Positions 23,980-32,728 are shown, numbered from the stretch's first letter. The stretch is DNA of 64,000 nucleotides from Alphaproteobacteria bacterium (GCA_947474565.1 CANJIS010000005.1:1-64000); one strand, 5' to 3'. Numbers and translations are program-made. The notes: a model not told the origin generated them from the letters alone.

Positions 23980-25269
23980 ATGCGTATCAAGTCGCGCGCA
24001 GGTTGGCTGGCAGCTGCCTTGGCTGCCGCAATGGCATCATCACATCCGGCGCAAGCTCAGACAGCGCCCGCTGCTGAAATCGGCTTTACCTACGAATTTC
24101 ACGGCACCGTGCAGTATGACATGGCCAGCTATATGCAGTCGGCCAGCGCCCGCGCTTTGCCGATTGGCGCCAATCTCTCCGATCGTGGCGTATGGCGCCG
24201 TCTTTGGGCCCGCGTTGTGGGCAACATGTCCCACGACTGGCTCTATCTGTTCGAGGTGCAGGGCAACACCAGCGGTACCATCCCGGTATCGATACGCCAG
24301 GCTTATGTCGAATATGACGGCTGGGCGCCGGTGGCACTTCGCATCGGCGCCTATGTCGGCTCTACCGGCATGGAAGGATCCACTCCTGTTGCCTCGGCCA
24401 TATTGATGGAGCGCTCTTCGGTCAGCACCCTGCAACGTTCCATGGGCGGCGGTCCGCTCACGGGCGCGGCCCTGCTCTATACCGGGCGTGATTTTTACGC
24501 ATCCCTGGCGCTGGGCGCCGGTGTTCTTGCCGACACACCCTTGGATTGGGACAGGCATAGCACCTTCGCGGCGCGAGTAGCCGACGTCGTATACCGGGAC
24601 AGCGACACGGCGGTAGCAGTGGCCGCGAGCAGCACAGGCATTTTGCGCGTCGCGGATTCTCCGCCGGGCTCGCCAACGCGCAGGCTGCAATTGAACGGCA
24701 ACACCGAATTGGGCGTGGACGCCACGGCGCTGGTTTCCAGCGGCGCCCTGAATGCGGAAAGTGCCTGGAGCTGGGCGCTGGAAAGCGCAGGCACATGGCG
24801 CAGCTTTTTCGCACAGGCCGGCTATGCCCGCTTCGGGGTGAACCGGCGGCAAACGCTGACCGATATCGGACGCAACTATCAGGGCTTCTATCTGGGCGCG
24901 TCCTGGATTGTGACGGGCGAACGCCGCCGCTGGTCGCCGGGCAACGGCGCTTTTATCGGTCCTGCACCCAGCCAACCTTTGGACAAGGGCGGGCTTGGCG
25001 CGTTTGAAGTGGCGGTGCGTTACAGCGATCTGGATTTCAACGACAATCCCGGACAGGCTGGCGCTGCCGTGCCGCTGGGCGGTTCGCGCGGCGGCGATCA
25101 GCGCATTCTTGGACTGGGACTGAATTGGTCGCCCACAGACCAGTTCCGCTTCATGCTGCAGTTCCAGAATGTCGAGATAGAGCGGATCGGCGCGCTGGGC
25201 GCCAATCCCAATGCCGATATCAGCCAGACTTATCAGAGCATTGCCCTGCGTTCGCAGTTCACATTCTGA
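23980..25269 (+). CDS. Outer-membrane porin of the OprO/OprP (phosphate-selective) family
   Basis: The 429-residue protein has a signal peptide (about residues 1-27) and alternating amphipathic strands of a beta-barrel, ending in a terminal phenylalanine (SQFTF), the outer-membrane sorting signal. The stretch GAFEVAVRYSDLDFNDNPGQ, then GGDQRILGLGLNWSPTDQFRF, is typical of the Porin_O_P family. That family also contains general or polyphosphate porins, so phosphate selectivity is not proven. No Pho-regulated partner is nearby. Confidence 0.85.
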   Translation: MRIKSRAGWLAAALAAAMASSHPAQAQTAPAAEIGFTYEFHGTVQYDMASYMQSASARALPIGANLSDRGVWRRLWARVVGNMSHDWLYLFEVQGNTSGTIPVSIRQAYVEYDGWAPVALRIGAYVGSTGMEGSTPVASAILMERSSVSTLQRSMGGGPLTGAALLYTGRDFYASLALGAGVLADTPLDWDRHSTFAARVADVVYRDSDTAVAVAASSTGILRVADSPPGSPTRRLQLNGNTELGVDATALVSSGALNAESAWSWALESAGTWRSFFAQAGYARFGVNRRQTLTDIGRNYQGFYLGASWIVTGERRRWSPGNGAFIGPAPSQPLDKGGLGAFEVAVRYSDLDFNDNPGQAGAAVPLGGSRGGDQRILGLGLNWSPTDQFRFMLQFQNVEIERIGALGANPNADISQTYQSIALRSQFTF

Positions 25270-25273
25270 GCGA

Positions 25274-25288
25274 TTAACCACTCGTTAG
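25274..25288 (+). promoter_or_regulatory. Near-consensus CtrA-like site
   Basis: TTAA, seven bases, TTAG differs by one base from the CtrA box TTAA-N7-TTAA. It sits about 75 bases upstream of the DUF2336-like start and just after the porin stop. CtrA control is inference. Confidence 0.25.
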
Positions 25289-25359
25289 GCGTGGCTCCCA
25301 GGCGAGCCGCCAAAATCGTCGCAAACGAAGCGTTAAACTTGCGCGGACATGCTGACGTC

Positions 25360-25917
25360 ATGTCTGGCACCGAACGTCTTCTGAAACTTCTCTCTCTGGC
25401 CGATCAAGGTCCTGTGATGCGCGCCGCATTGGCGGAGGAAGTCGCCGAGCTTCTCACCGACTGGCCCGCTGATTGCCCCATGGAAATGCGCGGCGCGTGT
25501 GAAGCGCTGCTGGCGCGTGCCGCCCGCGAAGTGGACGATGCCTCCCGCGCCCGGTTGCGCATCCGGCTTTTTGCCGACCCCGCACTCTGTACCCGCGTGC
25601 TGCCGCGCGAAGGTCAGGACAAGGCGCTGGTCGATGTCGCCCGCGCCGGCGAGCCGCTTGTGCCGCGCATGGCGCGCAGCCTGGGCGTCTGCGAAAACCT
25701 GGCGAATGATATTCTGCAGGATGTGAGCGGCCATGCCTTGGCGGTCGCCGCCAAAGCCATGGGCCTGAACCGCGCCGCCCTCTCCACTCTGGCGTTGTTG
25801 GCCCAGCCCCGCGGCGATCTCAAAGCTTGCTACGAAAGGCTGGATGCCTTCGACGCCATCTCGGCGGCGGAAGCGTCTCGCGAAATGCGCCGCTGGAGCG
25901 ATCAGCAAGCCGCTTAG
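25360..25917 (+). CDS. DUF2336-like alphaproteobacterial protein
   Basis: A 185-residue all-helical soluble protein. Patterns such as RLLKLLSLADQGPVMRAALAEEVAELL and ARLRIRLFADPALCTRVLPREGQDKALVDVARAGEPLVPRMA recall HEAT-like helical DUF2336 proteins of alphaproteobacteria; the match is only approximate. The start at 25360 is chosen over a longer frame to 25291. A CtrA-like site (25274-25288) lies upstream. Function unknown. Confidence 0.6.
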   Translation: MSGTERLLKLLSLADQGPVMRAALAEEVAELLTDWPADCPMEMRGACEALLARAAREVDDASRARLRIRLFADPALCTRVLPREGQDKALVDVARAGEPLVPRMARSLGVCENLANDILQDVSGHALAVAAKAMGLNRAALSTLALLAQPRGDLKACYERLDAFDAISAAEASREMRRWSDQQAA

Positions 25918-25945
25918 GCCTGCACCTCATGGTGGTGAGGTCCGA

Positions 25946-26041
25946 CCGTGCGCTTCGCGCACGGAGAATTTGGCCCGTCGCTAGCGGCAGCGTCGTGCGA
26001 CGACCAAATTCAGGGCCGAACGCGCGGGCCTAAGCCCGCGC
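25946..26041. repeat. Three consecutive hairpins between convergent genes
   Basis: Three inverted repeats stand in a row. The first is CCGTGCGC/GCGCACGG with a three-base loop (25946-25964). The second is GAATTTGG plus CGTCGC paired with GCGACG plus CCAAATTC (25966-26011). The third is GCGCGGGC/GCCCGCGC with loop CTAA (26022-26041). They fill the gap between the DUF2336-like gene and prfC, which converge. They could act as a bidirectional terminator or be a dispersed palindromic element; none has a T-tract. Confidence 0.75.
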
Positions 26042-26049
26042 CGCGGAAA

Positions 26050-27591
26050 CTAACTCGCCTGATTGACCTCGTGGCGCTCACGAGTCTTTAGCATACGCAC
26101 TTTCGGAAATTTGTCGGTCACATAGCCCAGTTCCCAGGCACTTTTCGACAGGAACACCGGCGCGCCATCGCGGTCGGTCGCCATGCCGCCGCGATTACCC
26201 TCTGAGAATTTCTCGATCTCGGCTTCCGACCCCTGCAGCCAGCGGGCGCTGTCATAGGGTGAGGCTTCCAGTTCGGCGTCCAGGCCATACTCAGCCACCA
26301 GCCGCGACTTCAGAACGTCCAGCTGCAGCATCCCCACCACGCCCACAATCCATTGCGAGCCGATAACGGGTTTGAACAATTGCGTCACGCCCTCTTCGGC
26401 CAGGCTTTCCAGCGCGCGCGCCAAATGCTTCTGCTTCATGGGATCCGACAGGCGCACGCGGCGCAGGATTTCGGGCGCAAAATTGGGAATGCCGGTGAAG
26501 ATGACGTTGCCCGATTCCGACAGCGTGTCGCCGACGCGCAGCGTGCCGTGATTGGGAATGCCGATAATGTCGCCCGGCCAGGCTTCGTCCACGGTTTCGC
26601 GCTCACTGGCGAAGAACAGGATCGGATTGTGCACGCCGATGCTCTTACCCGTGCCGGACTGCTTCAATTTCATGTTGCGGCGGAATTCACCTGACGCCAG
26701 GCGCAGGAAAGCCACCCGGTCGCGATGGTTGGGGTCCATATTGGCCTGGACCTTGAAGACAAAGCCTGTGACTTCGCTATCGGCCGGCTTTATTTCCTTG
26801 CCGACGGCGGTTTGAGAACGCGGCGGCGGCGCAAACTCGGCCAGCGCGCCCAAAAGTTCGGCGACGCCAAAATTCTTCAAGGCCGACCCGAAGTAAACCG
26901 GCGACAGATGGCCTTCACGATAGGTCGCAAGATCGAATTTGGGCAGGCCTTCGCGCGCCAGCATCGTGTCTTCGTCCAGCTTGGCTTTCAACGCGCTGTC
27001 CAGGACCGCGCCGTTGAAAGAGATGAACTTGTCATCGGCAAGACTGCGCACACCTTTGAAATTCTGCCCCATGCCGGCGGGCCACATCATCGGCGCAGTT
27101 TCAATCTGCAGCTGATCAGAAATCTCGTCCAGAAGTTCGAACGGATCGCGCGCTTCCCGGTCCATCTTGTTGACGAAGGTCATGATCGGAATGTTGCGCA
27201 AGCGGCAGACTTCGAACAGTTTGCGCGTCTGGGCTTCGATGCCCTTGGCGGCGTCGATCACCATCACGGCGCTGTCGGCGGCGGTCAGGGTGCGATAGGT
27301 ATCTTCCGAAAAATCTTCGTGGCCCGGCGTGTCCAGCAGATTGAACACGGCATTTTGATATTCGAAGGTCATCACGGCCGAAGTGACCGAGATGCCGCGT
27401 TCCTGCTCAATCTTCATCCAGTCCGACTTGGCGCGGCGCGCATCACCGCGCGCCTTGACCCGGCCGGCGGCGTGAATCGCACCGCCCAGCAGCAACAGAT
27501 GCTCAGTGAGCGTCGTCTTGCCGGCGTCAGGATGGGAAATGATCGCGAAAGTCCGCCGTCTCGCGGCTTCGCTGGCAGGGGTCTGAGTCAT
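26050..27591 (-). CDS. prfC: Peptide chain release factor 3
   Basis: The 513-residue translational GTPase recycles class I release factors after termination. It has G1 SHPDAGKTTLTEHLLL, G2 within RGISVTSAVMTFEY, G3 DTPGHEDFSEDTYRTL, G4 NKMDREARDP, and a C-terminal domain with DGAPVFLSKSAWELGYV. The start at 27591 (MTQTPASEAARR) fits the family length; the frame upstream to 27636 has no family resemblance. It is a single-gene unit convergent with the DUF2336-like gene. Confidence 0.97.
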   Translation of the reverse strand: MTQTPASEAARRRTFAIISHPDAGKTTLTEHLLLLGGAIHAAGRVKARGDARRAKSDWMKIEQERGISVTSAVMTFEYQNAVFNLLDTPGHEDFSEDTYRTLTAADSAVMVIDAAKGIEAQTRKLFEVCRLRNIPIMTFVNKMDREARDPFELLDEISDQLQIETAPMMWPAGMGQNFKGVRSLADDKFISFNGAVLDSALKAKLDEDTMLAREGLPKFDLATYREGHLSPVYFGSALKNFGVAELLGALAEFAPPPRSQTAVGKEIKPADSEVTGFVFKVQANMDPNHRDRVAFLRLASGEFRRNMKLKQSGTGKSIGVHNPILFFASERETVDEAWPGDIIGIPNHGTLRVGDTLSESGNVIFTGIPNFAPEILRRVRLSDPMKQKHLARALESLAEEGVTQLFKPVIGSQWIVGVVGMLQLDVLKSRLVAEYGLDAELEASPYDSARWLQGSEAEIEKFSEGNRGGMATDRDGAPVFLSKSAWELGYVTDKFPKVRMLKTRERHEVNQAS

Positions 27592-27682
27592 GGGCAGGGG
27601 GTAGCAGCCGGGCGCTTTTCCGGCAACCGGAATCACGGCGCGGCTTGCCCTTCGGTGCGAAACACCTGGAAGGCAGAGGGGG

Positions 27683-28183
27683 TTACTTTGACGGCGCCTG
27701 CAGCAGTTTTTGGGCGCGCAGATAGATTTCCAGCCCCCGGGCCGAGAACAGAAACGCGCTGAAGATGATGGAAATATCCGTGATCGCGGCCACGTTCAGA
27801 TGCATCGCGCCGCCTTCCGCACCAATTCCGGCACGGATGCCATAGCGGAACATCACCAGGGCAATCAGCACCGCCACCCCGGCCTGAGAGTCGGTGGACA
27901 TCACGGTGCCGTCCTCGGGATGGAGATGAAGCCGGTTGAGCTTGCCCCAATACCAGCCGATGCCGGCGCCCAGCACGGCGGCCAGCGCAAACCAGATATA
28001 ATAATCGCGGGGCGGCGGCGACGCGGCTATCAGCGTAATCGCCACCACGATGATCAGCGCCGGCCGGATCAGCAGCCTTTTGGGCTTGAGCGGTTGCGGC
28101 TTCACGGCTTTGCGCATCCGGAAATAAAGGATGGGCAGAATGATCAGAATGGGAAGAATGATCTGGATGAGGTGAGCATCCAT
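27683..28183 (-). CDS. CcdC-like (DUF1453) membrane protein
   Basis: A 166-residue protein with about five hydrophobic segments, starting IQIILPILIILPILYFRMRKAVKPQPL. The basic loop after the first helix, followed by LLIRPALIIV, resembles the CcdC/DUF1453 family of unknown function. It begins three bases after the DUF1491 stop and is the last gene of the kinase-DUF1491-CcdC run. Confidence 0.7.
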   Translation of the reverse strand: MDAHLIQIILPILIILPILYFRMRKAVKPQPLKPKRLLIRPALIIVVAITLIAASPPPRDYYIWFALAAVLGAGIGWYWGKLNRLHLHPEDGTVMSTDSQAGVAVLIALVMFRYGIRAGIGAEGGAMHLNVAAITDISIIFSAFLFSARGLEIYLRAQKLLQAPSK

Positions 28184-28186
28184 AAT

Positions 28187-28525
28187 TTAAACGATGCTCT
28201 CATCGACAAACGCGCGGCCTTCGCGGTCTTCGATTTCCACGATCCAGATATCGGGATCGAACTTGATCTGCTTTTCAAACCAGAGATGGGCCCGCGGCTC
28301 CTCGCCCCAATCACCCAGTGGCCGGGCCCAGACCAACTCGCCCTTGCCGTCGCGCGCTTGATTCAGCACCAGGCAATTGCCGTCCAGCTTGGAGAGTTTC
28401 AGGATTATGCTGCCCGCTTCCTCATTGCCCTTGCGGACGATGAAGGCGGAAGCACCACCCACTTCAGCACGGCGAATGAGCGCGCGCACAAAAATTCCGG
28501 CTTTCAGGCGCGGGGGTGCTTCCAT
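28187..28525 (-). CDS. DUF1491 protein
   Basis: A 112-residue soluble protein matching the alphaproteobacterial DUF1491 family: LKAGIFVRALIRRAEVGGASAFIVRKGNEEAGSIILKL, then WARPLGDWGEE and DPDIWIVEIEDREGRAFVDE. The family has no assigned function. It starts 38 bases after the sensor kinase stop and is probably cotranscribed with it. Confidence 0.88.
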   Translation of the reverse strand: MEAPPRLKAGIFVRALIRRAEVGGASAFIVRKGNEEAGSIILKLSKLDGNCLVLNQARDGKGELVWARPLGDWGEEPRAHLWFEKQIKFDPDIWIVEIEDREGRAFVDESIV

Positions 28526-28563
28526 AGGCCAATCTTAAAGGATCAGCAGGCGCCGCGACCAGT

Positions 28564-30261
28564 CTAAGCAGCACGAAAAGACAGTATCGTAGCGTTCTTG
28601 ACCCTGGTTCCGTCGCTGGCCGCCACGGCATAAGGCAAATGGACCGACACGGTGGTGCCGATTCCCAGCGCGGATTCCAGCGTCATCCCGCCCCCATGCA
28701 TGGCGGCCAGGGAGCGCACCAGCGCCAGGCCCAGCCCGGTGCCTTCCTTGGCGCGGGTTTGGGCCCCTTCCACCTGCTCAAAGGGGCGGCCAAGCTTCTC
28801 AAGGTCTTTTTTGGCAATGCCGGTGCCGGTGTCCGATACCGCAATCGTAAGTCCGTTGCTGCCCACGGTTGCCGCCAATCGCACTTCGCCGCCGCGCGGT
28901 GTGAATTTCACGCCGTTGTTGACGAGGTTGATCAGCATCTGCTTGACCGCGCGGCGGTCGGCGAAAATCTGCTCCGCGCCCGGCGCCACCGATACCTTCA
29001 ACGCAACCCCGGCGCGCTCCGCCGCCTGGGCGACAAACCGGATCGCCGATGACGCAGCTTCATTCAAATCGAACAATTCTTCATGCAGTTCGAACTTGCC
29101 CGCCTCGATCTTGGACATGTCCAGCACGCTGTTGATCAGTTCCAGCAGATGGCCGCCGGATTCATGAATCAGCTTGATGTATTCGTGATAGCGCGCATTG
29201 CCGACCGGGCCAAAAATCTCCTGTGTCATCACTTCGGAAAAACCAATGATGGCGTTCAGCGGCGTGCGCAACTCATGGCTCATATTGGCCAGGAAGGCGC
29301 TCTTGGCGCGGGACGCGCCTTCGGCGGCATCGCGCGCTTCGATCAGGGCGCGCTCATGCGCCCGGCGTTCGGAAATGTCGCGTGTCACCGCCACAATATC
29401 GCCGGGACCAGAACCGTCGGCGGGACGACAGCGTATTTCCGTCCAGACATAGGAATTGTCGTGGCGGCGCAACCGCACTTCTGCGGTGCCCACGCGCCCG
29501 AAATATCCCGCGCCCATAAAGGCCGCCTGGATGGCCGACAGATCTCCGGGATGCACCAGCGCCGGCGGCGCTTGACCTTCCAGCTCCGGCGGCGAAAGAC
29601 CCAACAAGGACCGCGATGATGGGCTGGCATAGCGAATGCGGCCATCCGGAGAATGACGCGTGACAAGGTCCATGGCGTTGTCGGCCAGAAAACGATACAT
29701 CGCCGCGCCTTCGGCGGCAGCCAGGTCGGCGGCGCGCTGGCGATCCTGCGCCGCTATCGCCATCAATACCGCCTGCATCAAAGCGGCCAGCACGGAGACC
29801 GCGTAGATTTCCCACACCGGCAACGTCAAGCGGGTTGGCGGCAACAGTTCGGCGGCCTGAATGCTGGCCACCACCAGAAACGCCACACCCGCGGCAAAGC
29901 CTGCGCGCACCACTTGAGCACGCCCGCCCGCCAACGCCGCTTCCGCCGGCACCAGCGCAAACCACACGATCAGCGGCGACACCACACCGCCGGTGAGAAT
30001 CGCCAGATAACCGATCAGGCTGGCGAATAGAATCAGTCCGGCCTGCTCCAGCCGTTCCAGCGCAATGGGGGTAAAGGCCAGCAGCGCCAACACCGCCGGA
30101 GCCAACAAACCCGCCAGCGCTACCCACTCCGCCGGTTCCGGATGGCCGGCCAGAGCGGCAAAGCCAAGGCCCAGCGCCGCTCCCATCCCGGCCTTGGCGA
30201 CCTGGACCAGGACGAACCGGCGCCGAAGCGCCTTGGCACTGGAAGACATCTTAATAGCCAT
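28564..30261 (-). CDS. Membrane sensor histidine kinase with PAS domain (DivJ/PleC-like)
   Basis: The 565-residue kinase has about six membrane helices (residues 20-170), a PAS domain (about 185-300, NAMDLVTRHSPDGRIRYASPS), then HisKA with FLANMSHELRTPLNAIIGFSEVM and an ATPase domain with LINLVNNGVKFTPRGG, SDTGTGIAKKD and GTGLGLALV. The HisKA and the following KIEAGKFEL segment resemble the cell-cycle kinases DivJ and PleC; DivJ also has a multi-helix N-terminus. The exact role is not provable here. An alternative ATG lies four codons in (30249). It is divergent from a second PAS kinase. Confidence 0.85.
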   Translation of the reverse strand: MAIKMSSSAKALRRRFVLVQVAKAGMGAALGLGFAALAGHPEPAEWVALAGLLAPAVLALLAFTPIALERLEQAGLILFASLIGYLAILTGGVVSPLIVWFALVPAEAALAGGRAQVVRAGFAAGVAFLVVASIQAAELLPPTRLTLPVWEIYAVSVLAALMQAVLMAIAAQDRQRAADLAAAEGAAMYRFLADNAMDLVTRHSPDGRIRYASPSSRSLLGLSPPELEGQAPPALVHPGDLSAIQAAFMGAGYFGRVGTAEVRLRRHDNSYVWTEIRCRPADGSGPGDIVAVTRDISERRAHERALIEARDAAEGASRAKSAFLANMSHELRTPLNAIIGFSEVMTQEIFGPVGNARYHEYIKLIHESGGHLLELINSVLDMSKIEAGKFELHEELFDLNEAASSAIRFVAQAAERAGVALKVSVAPGAEQIFADRRAVKQMLINLVNNGVKFTPRGGEVRLAATVGSNGLTIAVSDTGTGIAKKDLEKLGRPFEQVEGAQTRAKEGTGLGLALVRSLAAMHGGGMTLESALGIGTTVSVHLPYAVAASDGTRVKNATILSFRAA

Positions 30262-30486
30262 TAACCGCCAATTCCTGAGATTCCCGGTTTATGCATGGGA
30301 GTTTCGCGCCACAAACTTTAACGAAACTTGAAGAATGGGCGCCGCTCTTAGCCAATCCACAACTAATGGCCCAATCAAACCGCGACCGGCCCCGGCATGC
30401 CGTTCCGGTGGCTGTTGCGTGAAATGTTCTAACCATTCCGCAACCCCCGGAATGGCAAACTTGCGGCGATTATTCGGGCAAAAAGC

Positions 30487-32058
30487 TTGCAGAGCGCTCA
30501 AGCACAAAATGTGTGCGTGTCGTCGGATCCCGTCCAGTTGCTGGATGGGCTGCATGCTTTGCGCGTGGCCGTCACCACGTTCGATGCCCAGGCCCGGCTG
30601 ACCTTCGCAAATGCCCATCTCAACCATCTCTACAGACTGCTGCCGCCCTATCACCAGTTGATCGGCCACACCTATGACGAGATCATCCGGATGGAGCTGC
30701 CGGAGATTGCGCCGGCTTCGCTGAAAGACGGCATCGAGGCGTTTGTCGATCTTCGCATGGGCCAGTTGGCGCCACGCGCCTGGGCGCCGCTGGATGTGCG
30801 GCTGCTGGACGGACGAATTCTGGAAATCAAGGCGCGGCGCGACGGCCATGGCGGCGCCATCCTGCTATGGACGGACGTCACCCATGAGCGGCACCAATTT
30901 TCGCGCCTGGAAGAAGCGATCCGGCTTTCCGCCGACGCTTTTGCTTTTTACGACAACAGAGACTGCTTCGTCACCGGCAACGACCTGTACGCCGTACTGG
31001 CAGGCACGCCGCTGGTGGCGCTGCGCGGGCGCAGCTTTGAGAGCATCATCACCGAGATCGTGCATAGCGGGCGGCTGACGATCGACGTTGCGCCGGAAGA
31101 CTGGATTGCGCGGCGCTTGCGCGGCCATCGCCAGCAAAGCTCAGCCGATACGCTTTTGACCGTTGACGGCAAGGCTTTCCTGGTGCGTGACTGCGCTACC
31201 CCCGATGGCGGCCGCGCGGTGGTCTTCACCGACATTACCGAAAAGACCCGCGCTGAAGATGCGCTGGCCAAGACACAGAGGGCGCTGGAACACACGCGCC
31301 ATGAAGCCGCCCGCCAAACCGGTTATCTGTCCGACCTCACCATGCGCCTGGACCAGGCTTCGGCCGAAGCGGACAACGCCAAGACCATGCTTCTGCGCAC
31401 CATGAGCCATGAGCTCAAGACGCCGCTGAACGCCATTCTGGGCTTTTCCGATCTGATGGCCACCCTGGCCGACAATATGGGCCCGGATCAGATCCGCGAA
31501 TATGCCGGCCTGATTCATCAGGGCGGGACCAACCTGTTCAAGATGCTCAACCAGATCATGGATCTCACCAAGATCTCGGCGGGCCGCTATGACCTGAAGA
31601 AATTGCCGCTCGATGCCGGCAGCATGTTGTGGCTGGCGCGGGAAAATTATGTGACCAAGGCCAGCGCCAAGCACATCATCATCGACGCCGACGCCTGCCC
31701 CGTCGGATTGATGGCGATGGCAGATGAAAGTGTGCTGTCGGCAATGGTCAACGCCCTGATCGACAATGCCGTGACCTTCACCCAGCGCGGCGGCCGCGTC
31801 GAATTGGCCGCCGCGTCCACGAACGGCATGGTGACGCTTACCGTCAGCGACAATGGTCCTGGCGTTGCGGCATCCGACCTTTCCCGTATCCTTCAGCCTT
31901 TCGAACATGCCGGCAAAGTCGCTGATCATGCCAAGGGCGCCGGTCTTGGCCTGACGCTGGTGCGGGCCTTTGCGGAACTGCATGGTGGCCAGTTCGAGGT
32001 CGAAAGCGTTGCCGGCGAAGGCTTCAAGGCCGTCATCACGCTGCCGGCGGCATCGTAA
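30487..32058 (+). CDS. Cytoplasmic PAS-type sensor histidine kinase
   Basis: A soluble kinase of about 515 residues with no membrane segment. Two PAS-like regions (about 15-130 and 140-260; LRVAVTTFDAQARLTFANAHL opens the first) are followed by a short coiled coil, HisKA with TMSHELKTPLNAILGFSDLM, and an ATPase domain with ALIDNAVTFTQRGG, SDNGPGV and GAGLGLTLVRAF. The start is uncertain: TTG at 30487, GTG at 30511 and GTG at 30517 are in frame and none has a good ribosome binding site. It is divergent from the DivJ/PleC-like kinase, sharing a 225-base promoter region. Confidence 0.82.
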   Translation: MQSAQAQNVCVSSDPVQLLDGLHALRVAVTTFDAQARLTFANAHLNHLYRLLPPYHQLIGHTYDEIIRMELPEIAPASLKDGIEAFVDLRMGQLAPRAWAPLDVRLLDGRILEIKARRDGHGGAILLWTDVTHERHQFSRLEEAIRLSADAFAFYDNRDCFVTGNDLYAVLAGTPLVALRGRSFESIITEIVHSGRLTIDVAPEDWIARRLRGHRQQSSADTLLTVDGKAFLVRDCATPDGGRAVVFTDITEKTRAEDALAKTQRALEHTRHEAARQTGYLSDLTMRLDQASAEADNAKTMLLRTMSHELKTPLNAILGFSDLMATLADNMGPDQIREYAGLIHQGGTNLFKMLNQIMDLTKISAGRYDLKKLPLDAGSMLWLARENYVTKASAKHIIIDADACPVGLMAMADESVLSAMVNALIDNAVTFTQRGGRVELAAASTNGMVTLTVSDNGPGVAASDLSRILQPFEHAGKVADHAKGAGLGLTLVRAFAELHGGQFEVESVAGEGFKAVITLPAAS

Positions 32059-32070
32059 ACAACCGTTTAC
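32055..32070. promoter_or_regulatory. Inverted repeat GTAAAC-N4-GTTTAC
   Basis: A perfect six-base inverted repeat spans the kinase stop codon. It resembles a dimeric repressor operator and lies about 150 bases upstream of a small ORF. Function is not known. Confidence 0.25.
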
Positions 32071-32110
32071 ATCAAAGACCCTTGTGAGGCGCTGCTGTGG
32101 CCGCGCGCCG

Positions 32111-32131
32111 TAAAATTCAAATTGAATTTTA
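32111..32131. promoter_or_regulatory. AT-rich 21-base palindrome
   Basis: TAAAATTCA, a three-base centre, and TGAATTTTA form a near-perfect palindrome in otherwise GC-rich DNA. Two further interleaved inverted repeats follow: GATTCAA...TTGAATC (32141-32167) and GATCCGC...GCGGATC (32152-32177). All precede the small ORF at 32221, so they could be regulator sites for it. Confidence 0.4.
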
Positions 32132-32220
32132 GGCAATAACGATTCAATCCCGATCCGCATTTGAATCGAAGCGGATCGTTGCCGGAAAACTCGCGTTTCC
32201 TTCAACGAGAGGAAGCCGCA

Positions 32221-32319
32221 ATGCAAGGCCAGTTAGTTTCAAATTTAGCGAAAGATTTCAGGCGGGGGCAAAACCCATCGCGCATCATCCTCGCGTCTCC
32301 ACGAGCAAAGGCGCAGTGA
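32221..32319 (+). CDS. Small ORF of 32 codons coupled to the next gene
   Basis: An ATG with a strong AGGAAG ribosome binding site (five-base spacer) opens a 32-residue frame beginning MQGQLVSNLAKDFRRGQNPS. Its stop overlaps the next gene's ATG as TGATG, which suggests translational coupling. The peptide is basic, with no signal peptide. It may be a small protein or a leader that regulates the following gene; no homolog is recognised. Confidence 0.4.
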   Translation: MQGQLVSNLAKDFRRGQNPSRIILASPRAKAQ

Positions 32320-32627
32320 TGATTTTCCGGGCCATATTCTGGGTTGGGCTTGTGTCGTTGTTGACGCCGCACGAGCCCAATCTCGGCCTGGGACGCCCGG
32401 GCGCCGGCATACCGTTACCTGCCATGTTGAAAAGCTGGGGCGTTATTGGTCTCTCGCCCCCGGCTTGTGACAGTGAAGCGTGTGCCGGCGGCCTCGGCCT
32501 TGATCAATGGCGCGCTGCCGCCGGAAAGAACTTGACCGACATCCGGATGGAGATCGATGCCAGCGTCAAAGTCCGCAATGCGGCGGCGGGTGACAGCTCC
32601 CAGGAGCGTAAGTCCGATCCCGCCTAG
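32319..32627 (+). CDS. Small hypothetical protein with N-terminal membrane segment or signal
   Basis: A 102-residue protein starting MIFRAIFWVGLVSLLTPHEPNLGLGRPGAG. The hydrophobic opening fits a membrane anchor or signal peptide; two cysteines follow (ACDSEAC, about residues 50-54). Similar short proteins opening with a hydrophobic FW-GLV helix and a PHEP-like segment occur in alphaproteobacteria, but I know no function. Its start overlaps the upstream small ORF; its TAG overlaps the stop of a convergent small ORF. Confidence 0.55.
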   Translation: MIFRAIFWVGLVSLLTPHEPNLGLGRPGAGIPLPAMLKSWGVIGLSPPACDSEACAGGLGLDQWRAAAGKNLTDIRMEIDASVKVRNAAAGDSSQERKSDPA

Positions 32628-32728
32628 GGACGGTGCCGCAGAAAGGCGATCAGCCGCTTCAGCCAGCCCGGCGCGCCCGTATTGCTTGTAACGGGCGTGC
32701 GGCCGTTGGATACAAGATGTCCCAGCAT
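32624..32728 (-). CDS. Small ORF of 34 codons downstream of a CtrA-like box
   Basis: On the minus strand TTGGAG precedes an ATG by six bases and opens a 34-residue frame: it starts MLGHLVSNGR and ends WLKRLIAFLRHRP. The C-terminus is a basic amphipathic helix. A perfect CtrA-type box lies 52 bases upstream of the start. The stop shares bases with the convergent 102-residue gene. No homolog is recognised; support is the ribosome binding site, the promoter-like site and the plausible peptide. Confidence 0.35.
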   Translation of the reverse strand: MLGHLVSNGRTPVTSNTGAPGWLKRLIAFLRHRP

